Origin: UBA6921 sp031363085
Lineage (GTDB): Bacteria > Pseudomonadota > Gammaproteobacteria > SG8-11
Length of the DNA stretch: 40,536 bases
Assembly (NCBI GenBank): GCA_031363085.1
Contig: JANLTU010000112.1
Location: 1-40,536, forward strand
Reading direction: 5' to 3'
Part shown: piece by piece, positions 17,118-23,695 of the stretch
How the letters are laid out: every line of letters begins with the position of its first letter
Numbering within the stretch: the first letter of the stretch is position 1
Translations under genes and position numbers: made by a program
The notes under the pieces: generated by a model
Databases searched by the model: none
Seen by the model: the letters and a program-made list of their open reading frames with translations, nothing else
What the model was told of the DNA's origin: nothing

Positions 17118-17675
17118 ATGGGACACCGTTTATCAAAAATCTACACACGCACCGGCGACCAGGGCACTACCGGCCTGGGCGACGGATCACGTGTTGACAA
17201 AAACCACGTGCGCGTCGAAGCGATGGGCGACGTCGACGAACTCAACAGCGTGATCGGCGTATTGCTCACGCATCAACTGCCCACTGCGGTGAGTCGCGCA
17301 CTCACCGAGGCGCAAAACGACTTGTTCAATCTGGGCGGCGAACTCAGCATCCCGGGCACCGACATGCTGACCGCCGCCGACGCCACGCGCCTCGAACAAA
17401 CACTCGATGCTTTCAACGCCGAACTCGCGCCGCTGAAAGAATTTATCCTGCCCGGCGGCGCGCCGGCGGCAGCAGTGTGTCATGTCGCGCGCTGCGTCTG
17501 CCGACGCGCGGAACGGCGCGTCGTGACCTTAAACAAAAGCGAGCGCGTGAACCCGCACACCGCGATCTACCTGAACCGCCTGTCGGATTTATTGTTTGTC
17601 ACCGCGCGCTATTTGAACAAGTGCGCGAACACAGCAGAAGTGCTGTGGCAGCCACGCAAGAAACCGGTGGAATGA
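17118..17675 (+). CDS. PduO-type ATP:cob(I)alamin adenosyltransferase
   Basis: 185 residues. Family signatures are IYTRTGDQGTTGLGDGSRV at the N-terminus (ATP-binding loop), MGDVDELNSVIG, FILPGGAPAAA and the conserved CRRAERR and LNRLSDLLF helices. It makes adenosylcobalamin from ATP and reduced cobalamin as a homotrimer. It begins 80 bases after the receptor stop with a GGGAGG-rich ribosome site and no terminator between, so the two genes probably form an operon. Confidence 0.95.
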   Translation: MGHRLSKIYTRTGDQGTTGLGDGSRVDKNHVRVEAMGDVDELNSVIGVLLTHQLPTAVSRALTEAQNDLFNLGGELSIPGTDMLTAADATRLEQTLDAFNAELAPLKEFILPGGAPAAAVCHVARCVCRRAERRVVTLNKSERVNPHTAIYLNRLSDLLFVTARYLNKCANTAEVLWQPRKKPVE

Positions 17676-18104
17676 TTCACTACACGACCTGCCCAACGCG
17701 GTAGGGTGGGCACCGCCCACCAACACCCCGGCACTTATACCAGCCATCCCTACCGCAATCGTCGCGGCGAAAGCCTGCCTCTACAGAAATTTTCGGCCAA
17801 GCGCGCGTTGCGCCGCATCGCGTCTTGGTGGGCGGTGCCCACCCTACAGGCCGCGCAGTGTTTTTCCGGGATGCGGCAACAAAGTGCACGCGTAAATTCA
17901 TTGGCTATACTCAGTACTCACCGTCAATCCAACAACTACGCGAGTGATACCGCAACACGAACACAGCGTCGTTTGGCGTAATCATACGGGGTAGGGGTAG
18001 GTCGTGGTGGCGATAAAAGCGGGAGTTAACTTGCACTATTTCATTTAGCCCTTGGGGCGATACAATAAAAAAGCAATTACTCAAGCCTGACCCGTTTCTT
18101 CTGA
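17676..18104. other. Intergenic stretch with repeats and no gene
   Basis: About 430 bases between the adenosyltransferase gene and the dinD remnant. Apart from the 147-bp inverted-repeat element and the start of the REP-like block, I see no credible coding frame or RNA gene. Confidence 0.6.
17701..17847. repeat. 147-bp element with perfect 23-bp inverted-repeat ends
   Basis: The arms 17701-17723 and 17825-17847 are exact reverse complements, built around GGTGGGCACCGCCCACC, which is itself nearly palindromic. No coding frame lies between. The layout suits a paired REP-like unit or a very small non-autonomous element. No target-site duplication was found beside it by eye. Confidence 0.7.
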
Positions 18105-18129
18105 TTACTCAAGCCTGACCCGTTTCTTC
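18029..18129. repeat. REP-like repeat with a duplicated 26-base end
   Basis: Begins ACTTGCACTATT and ends in two identical 26-base copies (18076-18101 and 18104-18129) separated by two bases; each contains CTCAAGCCTGACCC. It is a diverged copy of the unit at 19231-19286, which has the same start and end in the same orientation. The second copy overlaps the 3' end of the dinD remnant. Confidence 0.65.
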
Positions 18130-18844
18130 ACATTTTCGGCAGCGGGCAGACTCTCAGGACGGATGCCGCGTTCGAGTAACGTTTTGCGGACAGCCTTGTT
18201 GTTGGTTATGTGCTCGCTTGAGATGGCACCTTCGCTTGTCATCTGGTGCTGCCGGGCATTGAAGATGGTGATTTCGGTGGCGAAGTCTTTTTCCAATGCG
18301 ACTTCATGGTCTGGGTGGTTTTGCCGAACAGGGCTTGGTCACCCTTGCTGCGGATGAGAGCGAAATTCTGGTTGCCGCCAGTCTGCTCATATATGACATC
18401 TGAAAGCTCTTTTTCCGTGGCCGTGAGTTTCTTGCGCGCAGATACCCGTTCGGCTTCGAGTAGGCGTTGTTCGATTAGCTCGGCTTTGCGGGTCTGGACA
18501 GCAAAATAAGCCTGAGCAAAGGCGATTTCCTGCTTCTTGGGATCACCGTTCTGTGCAATCAGGTAACAGGCGTAGCGGGTCAGCATGAGGTCATCCACCT
18601 CGCGCTGGCTACCGGAGCCGAGATCGACCATTTTCCTGACGCCAGGAAAATGGTCGGGCACATGATGCCCAGAGATTTCACACGCCGTTTTTGCCTTGGA
18701 TACCACATTCAAAAAGTTTTCCCACTTGGAGTAGCCAAGGAGATACTGAAGGTCGCGCGCGAGCCAAAATTCTACGCCGCTCTCCGCCTGCTGTGCGTGC
18801 GCCTCGAAGGTAGTGGTAAGGGTGTGGATAAGCTCAGTTTTCAT
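18105..18844 (-). pseudogene. dinD: dinD-like DNA-damage-inducible gene, frameshifted with an internal deletion
   Basis: The frame from the ATG at 18844 (AAGGG upstream) reads as a DinD/BRO-type protein: FWLARDLQYLLGYSKWENF, ISGHHVPDHFPGVRKMV, VDDLMLTRYACYLIAQNGD, KQEIAFAQAYFAVQTRKAE, IRSKGDQALFGKTTQTMK. It then runs out of frame and stops at 18239. The family's C-terminus continues in another frame from about 18296 (KDFATEITIFN, NKAVRKTLLERGIRPESLP) to 18105. The segment of roughly 20 residues normally between these parts seems missing, so the break near 18296-18302 is a deletion that also shifted the frame. DinD is an SOS-induced inhibitor of RecA in E. coli. A pseudogene is the simplest reading. 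Confidence 0.75.
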
Positions 18845-19048
18845 AGGCAACCCTTTCGATGATCTTGTTAAATTCAGTTTCGACTTTAGCTTTGAAGCCA
18901 ATTCCATTGCGCATACATCTTTGCATTCAGCGAACGCCCAGCGGCCATAGATTCCTAAGGGCACTTCTATAAATCCCGGTAACCTTTTTGAGGTTTCCAG
19001 GTTGAGACTTATCCTCGTGCAAAGGAAAAGTAACCGATAATACGCCAC

Positions 19049-19228
19049 ATGCAAAACGGCCTCTCTGCAGCAGGCGACCCGTTGGAACGGTTCAACGCCG
19101 CCATCGACTGGGAGATTTTCCATCCGATCCTCAACCGCCTCAACGACGGCAAGCGCAAAAGCGCAGCGCGAGGCAAGCCCATCTGCCGGACCCCATGCTC
19201 AAGCTACTGGTCCAGCAACACCTGAAGA
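19049..19228 (+). pseudogene. IS5-family transposase N-terminal remnant
   Basis: The first frame reads GDPLERFNAAIDWEIFHPIL and RLNDGKRKSAARGKP, a pattern seen at the N-terminus of IS5-type DDE transposases. It then loses frame, and the expected continuation LPDPMLKLLVQQHL appears in the neighbouring frame. The DDE catalytic region is absent. Homology ends where a REP-like repeat begins, so the element was cut there. Confidence 0.65.
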
Positions 19229-19230
19229 CC

Positions 19231-19286
19231 GGGGTCAGGCTTGCACTATTGCATTATTCGTCTAATGCTATTACTCAAACCTACCC
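19231..19286. repeat. REP-like hairpin repeat
   Basis: Begins GGGGTCAGGCTTGCACTATT and ends ACTCAAACCTACCC, so the outer ends are roughly inverted repeats. The centre holds GCATTA-TTCGTC-TAATGC, a perfect six-base stem. Related copies occur at 18029-18129 and, for the left end only, at 27111-27135. Confidence 0.65.
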
Positions 19287-19301
19287 TCTTTCTTCTTACC
19301 T

Positions 19302-19333
19302 AAAAAAGCCCGCGTCAATCGACGCGGGCTTTT
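19302..19333 (-). terminator. Intrinsic terminator of the secreted-protein gene
   Basis: Arms of 13 bases (19304-19316 and 19321-19333) with a 4-base loop; read on the minus strand the GC stem is followed by a run of U residues. It lies 12 bases after the stop codon of the gene at 19345. Confidence 0.9.
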
Positions 19334-19344
19334 CCCATTAAAAG

Positions 19345-20106
19345 CTATCGAATCGCCGTGCAACTTATGTCCACGACGGCATTGCCGCTCGTCGCAACGC
19401 TGGTTTTGGCATCGGGGCACACGGGGAAGATACCGTTGGTCACCACGTGTACTACGTAGCTGCCCGGTGGGACGTCCACTTTGTACATCCCGTCCACGTT
19501 GGTGGTGGCCTTGGCGATCACGTTGTTACCCGCATCCCGCACCTCGATAGGCGCGTTGATGAACGGATAAACACAACCCGCCGGCGGCGGCGTGCCCACG
19601 CAGGTGTTGAGCAACACGCTGCCGCTAATCGCCCCACCAGGAGCGATGTAGTAGACCAAGCTGGCTTTGCCGCGCATCGCCAGCGTTTGGTACGTTTGTA
19701 CTGGACCTTTCAAATTCGACGGCGAGATGAATGGCGTGCTGTGGGTGGTGGTGAGCGCTATCGTGGCGAAGCTTTCCGGACCGGTTTGCAGATTAATGTC
19801 GGGAATCATCACGCTGAACGTTGTGAAATTAATATCAGGATGAAAAGCTGTCGTTACCGTGACCAGCAAACCAAGCCCGGTGCGTTCCTCGCGCACATCT
19901 GCACCGCGATAAGTCGTAGTCTGCGTCGCCGTGGTGTAGATCAGCCGCGGTTCCCCGGTGAGGCTGGTGCTGGAATAGGTGACGTGCACGCCGCGCCCTT
20001 GCAACTGATAAAGATTGGGTGTCGTCGGTGCGGCCAGCGCGTTCAGCGCGAAGCCAAAAACAGCGTAGACCATGAAAGCCAACAATAGATTTATCCGAGA
20101 TTTCAT
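19345..20106 (-). CDS. Secreted protein with a carboxypeptidase-regulatory-like (Cna B-type) domain
   Basis: 253 residues from the ATG at 20106. A signal peptide (MKSRINLLLAFMVYAVFGF, likely cut after ALAA) sends it to the periplasm or outside. The N-terminal half is rich in Thr/Ser beta-strand-like sequence with no recognised motif. The C-terminal part, from about residue 170, reads as a beta-sandwich of the carboxypeptidase regulatory type: INAPIEVRDAGNNVIAKATT, NVDGMYKVDVPPGSYVVHV. Such domains serve in adhesion or surface structures. Its role here is unknown. It is monocistronic with its own terminator, and about 490 bases separate it from the divergent sensor kinase. Confidence 0.75.
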   Translation of the reverse strand: MKSRINLLLAFMVYAVFGFALNALAAPTTPNLYQLQGRGVHVTYSSTSLTGEPRLIYTTATQTTTYRGADVREERTGLGLLVTVTTAFHPDINFTTFSVMIPDINLQTGPESFATIALTTTHSTPFISPSNLKGPVQTYQTLAMRGKASLVYYIAPGGAISGSVLLNTCVGTPPPAGCVYPFINAPIEVRDAGNNVIAKATTNVDGMYKVDVPPGSYVVHVVTNGIFPVCPDAKTSVATSGNAVVDISCTAIR

Positions 20107-20593
20107 TTTCATTCCTCCTGTTGAATTGAATTGCGTATGCCCATGTTGGCCGATGTGCCAAACCGCGCTACGTCGAATGCGGCCGACTCGATAATGATCG
20201 AATGCGTGCTTCCCGGCATTCAAGCGCGAATCCATCATGCCAACATCATAAAGAGTAAAGAACCCAGGTCTTGAATAAATTAAATTTGCACGCGTAAAAA
20301 GTGACATTTGTCATAGCGCGCGTTAGCACATGCGCGAACCGGCCACAACGCTGGAAAATGAATTCCGGTTCGCGTTGGCAACAAACCGTAAACTCGCAGA
20401 CTGCGACCCCTACACTCTCGGCAATAAGGCCGTTTGCGCGCTCTTACGGCAGTCTGTCCGATTTATTGCATGGTTGGTCGCAAGACGATTACGCGCCCAC
20501 ACGCGCCTGTCAAAATAGCAAAGAGCGTCTCCTTGCTGCACGGTGGTGTGACGAACTCCAATCCAGGCATGGGCAACTTAAAGCAATCGACAC
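20107..20593. other. Divergent intergenic region, no gene seen
   Basis: About 490 bases between the secreted-protein gene and the sensor kinase gene, which are divergent. Several open frames cross it, but none shows family features or a good ribosome site. It must hold promoters for both genes; I could not pick out a convincing hexamer pair. Confidence 0.5.
20114..20119 (-). promoter_or_regulatory. Ribosome binding site that decides the start of the secreted protein
   Basis: AGGAGG on the minus strand. Two ATG codons follow, at 20112 and 20106. The first is too close (one base), the second is seven bases away, so 20106 is the likely start. Confidence 0.7.
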
Positions 20594-21649
20594 ATGTATA
20601 ACTTTTCGAGCAAACCGCTTGCGTCCATCGCGGTGTTACACGGATTATTTTGGGTGTTGTTGTTCGACACCGGCATTGCGGTGTTCGTCAGCGCCATGTT
20701 GCATTCCAGGTTTCTGGACAGCCTGCTTGTCTCACAGTTTTTTGGCTTGTCCATATATTTGTGCTTCGTGATCTTCGACCGGTTTATGGAAATCAGGCTG
20801 ACCACATTCTGGATGCCACTGTTGCTTGGCACGCTGCTCGGCACGTTGCTGCAAGTTGTCGTTGTTAATCTGGACCATCAAGCGACACTCGCCAAAGTCT
20901 GGGCATTGGTTATGGCGGGCCTCGCAGAATTGACCCAGAACGTGCTCATCGCCCTGTTCTTTTCGGTGATCATTTTGTATTTCCTGGTCACCCGTTCGCG
21001 CGTGATCCACGTCAGCCATGCGCTGCAGGAAGCGCACATAAAAAACCTAGCCCATGAAAAATACATGGCCGAGACCCGCCTGCACCTGTTGCAGGCACAG
21101 ATCGAACCGCATTTTCTGTTCAACACCCTGTCGCATGTGTCGAGCCTAGTGGACACCGATCCGGTGCAGGGCAAAAAAATGCTAGCCAACCTGACCCGCT
21201 ATTTACGCTCATCGCTGCAGCGCAGCCGTGAGCACGACGCCACCCTGCGGCAAGAAATCGAACTCATCCGCGACTATCTGGATATTTACCAGATCCGCAT
21301 GGGCACGCGCTTGAGCTACACGATCAATATCCCCGAAGACTGCCTAGCGCAGCGGTTCATGCCGATGTTGTTGCAACCGCTGGTGGAGAACGCCATCCAG
21401 CATGGGCTTGAGCCCGCGTCGGCGGGTGGCGAAATCCGCATTGTCGCCGAACGTCGCGGCAATATCCTTCAATTGCAGGTGACGGATAACGGGCTTGGGC
21501 TGCAACATGATACGGAATCAGGTTTCGGCCTCGTCAACATTCGCGAGCGCCTGAGTTCACTCTATGGCGACAAGGCCAGGCTGCGCATCGAAGCGAACGC
21601 GCCGAGCGGAGTTAAGGCAACGATTGAGGTGCCGTATGTCAGCAATTAA
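20594..21649 (+). CDS. LytS/YehU-type membrane sensor histidine kinase
   Basis: 351 residues. The N-terminal third has four hydrophobic segments (about residues 10-35, 43-60, 73-92, 103-130), so the sensor part is in the membrane. The kinase core is of the His_kinase/LytS type: phospho-acceptor H173 in QIEPHFLFNTL, then LQPLVENAIQHGLEP (N box) and DNGLGLQHDTESGFGLVNIRERL (G boxes). It would phosphorylate the LytTR regulator encoded next, whose start overlaps its end by 14 bases. The ligand is unknown. The start ATG has a weak ribosome site. Confidence 0.92.
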   Translation: MYNFSSKPLASIAVLHGLFWVLLFDTGIAVFVSAMLHSRFLDSLLVSQFFGLSIYLCFVIFDRFMEIRLTTFWMPLLLGTLLGTLLQVVVVNLDHQATLAKVWALVMAGLAELTQNVLIALFFSVIILYFLVTRSRVIHVSHALQEAHIKNLAHEKYMAETRLHLLQAQIEPHFLFNTLSHVSSLVDTDPVQGKKMLANLTRYLRSSLQRSREHDATLRQEIELIRDYLDIYQIRMGTRLSYTINIPEDCLAQRFMPMLLQPLVENAIQHGLEPASAGGEIRIVAERRGNILQLQVTDNGLGLQHDTESGFGLVNIRERLSSLYGDKARLRIEANAPSGVKATIEVPYVSN

Positions 21650-22403
21650 GGCCATCATCGCCGATGACGAAGCACCGCTGCGCGATCACTTGAAATCCCT
21701 GCTCGCCACGCTCTGGCCAGAACTACAGGTCGTCGGCATGGCGGGCAACGGCGCCGAGGCGCTAGCGCTGCTACGCGAACACATGCCGGAGGTCGCCTTT
21801 CTTGACATCAAAATGCCGTTGTTGTCCGGGCTCGAAGTTGCCGCGAGTTGCGGCGAAGGCAACCACATCGTCTTCATCACCGCCTATGACGAATACGCCG
21901 TGGCCGCCTTCGAACGCGCCGCAGTGGACTATTTGCTGAAACCGGTCGAGCCAGCGCGTCTGGCGGAAACGGTTGTGCGCCTGCAAAAGCGCATCGCAAG
22001 CCACACTGGCCCCGCACCCGAATGGACGCAACTGGCGCAACAGTTAGCCCACGACCTGTCAGACAAGCCCGCCAGCGGTTATTTAAGCTGGCTGCGCGCC
22101 TCGCGCCGGGATGCGACCTATCTAATTCCGGTCGACGACGTGTGCTACTTCAAGTCCGAAGACAAGTACACCACGGTGGTTACGCGTGACGAAAAATTCC
22201 TGATCCGCAAATCGGTTTTGGTGCTCGAAGTCGAGCTTGACCCCAACAAATTCTGGCGCATTCACCGCAGCCTGATCGTCAATCTGGCCAGTATCGTGCT
22301 GGCACGCAAAACCTTGAACGGCGGCTATACCCTGCAACTCAAAGACCGCGACGAAGCCTTGTCGGTGAGCCGGCAATACGCGTATCAATTCCGGCAGATG
22401 TAA
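21636..22403 (+). CDS. LytTR-family response regulator
   Basis: 255 residues from the ATG at 21636, inside the kinase gene's last codons; a longer upstream frame is a shadow of the kinase. The receiver domain has AIIADDEAPLRDHL, the phospho-acceptor D57 (VAFLDIKMP), ITAYDEYAVAAFE and YLLKP. The C-terminal LytTR DNA-binding domain has ASRRDATYLIPVDDVCYFKSEDKY-type strands, FWRIHRSLIVNL and SVSRQYAYQFR. LytTR proteins bind paired short repeats upstream of their targets. The downstream lipoprotein and lodA/lodB genes on the same strand are candidate targets, by position only. Confidence 0.95.
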   Translation: MSAIKAIIADDEAPLRDHLKSLLATLWPELQVVGMAGNGAEALALLREHMPEVAFLDIKMPLLSGLEVAASCGEGNHIVFITAYDEYAVAAFERAAVDYLLKPVEPARLAETVVRLQKRIASHTGPAPEWTQLAQQLAHDLSDKPASGYLSWLRASRRDATYLIPVDDVCYFKSEDKYTTVVTRDEKFLIRKSVLVLEVELDPNKFWRIHRSLIVNLASIVLARKTLNGGYTLQLKDRDEALSVSRQYAYQFRQM

Positions 22404-22547
22404 GCGCGCGACTTGTCGTCCCGGCATCCATTCCCTGCCCAGGTTCATTCGCGACTGATTTTCTCCTCTTGTCGCACGGGCGTAGCCCTGGGAGTTTTTC
22501 TTTCCGATACTGCGACCGCACCGCCTTCCCTATTTGGAGTTCAGTCA

Positions 22548-23282
22548 ATGCAAAACGCGGACAAAATCACCGGTCAATATTCGCAAAGTTGCCCCCGCCA
22601 TGCAGCGCACAACGCGGCGCGTTGGTTCAAATTGGCCGTGTCGTTGGTCTTGCTTGCGGTGGGAATCAGCGGGTGCGCCACGGCCTCACTACAGCATGAG
22701 ATAAAGTCGGTACGGGTGTGCGCGGCGGAAGAGTGCAGCGAGGCCGGGCAGCATTACTCCGCCACTCAAATGTTGTATGCACTTGAGCAGTTATTTCAGG
22801 CCAACGACGGGACCGGCATGAAGTTTTGCAGCGCCGATCCCACGACCTACCTCTGCACCGGCGACGACGTGGGCTACTTAGTGTGGGGTGGGTTCATCCC
22901 GGGTCGCGGATATTCCAACTCCGGCAAGGTGAGCCAGATCAAACTCGATGCTGAAAACCAATCGATCCAATATACGATGTCGATGAAACTGCGGTTCCTC
23001 GGCATTCCGCTGCAATGCAAGGATCACGACGCGGTGCTGGCGGTGCGCTCGCCTCACGACATCGCCATGACCGATAGTTCCTATCTCTGTAACTTCTTGC
23101 TTGCCGTCATGAGCGCGTCATTCAGCTTCGTGATCGACTCGATCGATTTTGACAAGGGGCAGCTCGGCGGTTACTGGAAGCACGGCGTGACCGGGATGGG
23201 CTATGGCCGGGGTGAGGGCTACGCCCTCATCGAATTCCCCAAGGCGATGCCGCGCGGGGAGAACTGGCTGGCGCGGAAGTGA
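22548..23282 (+). CDS. Lipoprotein of unknown function
   Basis: 244 residues from the ATG at 22548, which has GGAG upstream; a longer frame exists but lacks a ribosome site. The hydrophobic stretch FKLAVSLVLLAVGISGC ends in a lipobox-like ISGC, with an unusually long polar N-terminus before it, so lipid attachment is likely but not certain. Six cysteines in the mature part (for example VCAAEECSE, KFCSAD, YLCTGDD, YLCNF) suggest disulfides. No domain is recognised. It lies between the LytTR regulator and lodA on the same strand. Confidence 0.7.
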   Translation: MQNADKITGQYSQSCPRHAAHNAARWFKLAVSLVLLAVGISGCATASLQHEIKSVRVCAAEECSEAGQHYSATQMLYALEQLFQANDGTGMKFCSADPTTYLCTGDDVGYLVWGGFIPGRGYSNSGKVSQIKLDAENQSIQYTMSMKLRFLGIPLQCKDHDAVLAVRSPHDIAMTDSSYLCNFLLAVMSASFSFVIDSIDFDKGQLGGYWKHGVTGMGYGRGEGYALIEFPKAMPRGENWLARK

Positions 23283-23369
23283 GGGTGCTGTTAATGAACA
23301 CCGGAATCTGTCTGTCGCTGGAACATCTACATTTCTTGTGTCCACAGACAATCTTCGACAAAAACGTAG

Positions 23370-23395
23370 GTCGGGTTAGCGCAGCGTAACCCGAC
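23370..23395. repeat. REP-like palindrome
   Basis: GTCGGGTTA (23370-23378) and its exact complement TAACCCGAC (23387-23395) around an 8-base loop. Palindromes of the form TAGGTCGGGTTA are scattered in many bacterial genomes as intergenic repeats. Confidence 0.55.
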
Positions 23396-23470
23396 ATGTT
23401 CATACTGCAACTCAAGATACTGACGTGCATGTTACCGAAGTGAGAAATCATGAAAATTTACCCATTCGAT

Positions 23471-23500
23471 TTAACCGGTAGCCAAAACATAAACTATACT
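23471..23500 (+). promoter_or_regulatory. Possible promoter upstream of lodA
   Basis: TATACT (23495-23500) with TTAACC (23471-23476) 18 bases before it. A transcript from here would pass through the hairpin at 23533-23560 before lodA. Inferred from hexamers only. Confidence 0.3.
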
Positions 23501-23532
23501 GACACCCGGGTTCGTGCTTATTCCTGCTGTTC

Positions 23533-23560
23533 AGGCGGGCAAGAAAATCGCCCGCCTTTT
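23533..23560 (+). terminator. Terminator-like hairpin in the lodA leader
   Basis: AGGCGGGC (23533-23540) and GCCCGCCT (23550-23557) enclose a 9-base loop, followed by a short T run. No plus-strand gene ends within 250 bases upstream, so it either ends a short leader transcript or attenuates lodA. Confidence 0.55.
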
Positions 23561-23695
23561 GGTGGTCCGAAGTATTCCCTCAAATATTCGTAGCTGGTTC
23601 TGGTAACGACTCGAAAGCTGGCAGGTGCCGCAGTTAGCGCGCGTTGCAATAGCGTTATCGTTGCTTCTCTTCCAACCACCATTGAAGGAAATCCT

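Larger units (their letters stand above)
18845..19344. other. Decayed accessory stretch without an intact gene
   Basis: About 500 bases. It holds an IS5-type transposase remnant (19049-19228), a REP-like unit (19231-19286) and the terminator of the next gene. Between 18845 and 19048 I recognise nothing; a minus-strand frame runs through it but resembles no family. Confidence 0.5.
23283..23695. other. Intergenic region before lodA: repeat, possible promoter, hairpin
   Basis: About 410 bases with no credible gene. It holds a REP-like palindrome (23370-23395), a TATACT hexamer (23495-23500) and a GC-rich hairpin with a T run (23533-23560), described separately. Confidence 0.6.

Noticed and set aside
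20301..20771. Open frame of about 156 residues before and into the kinase gene
   Set aside because: It overlaps the well-supported kinase in another frame, has no family features and no ribosome site.
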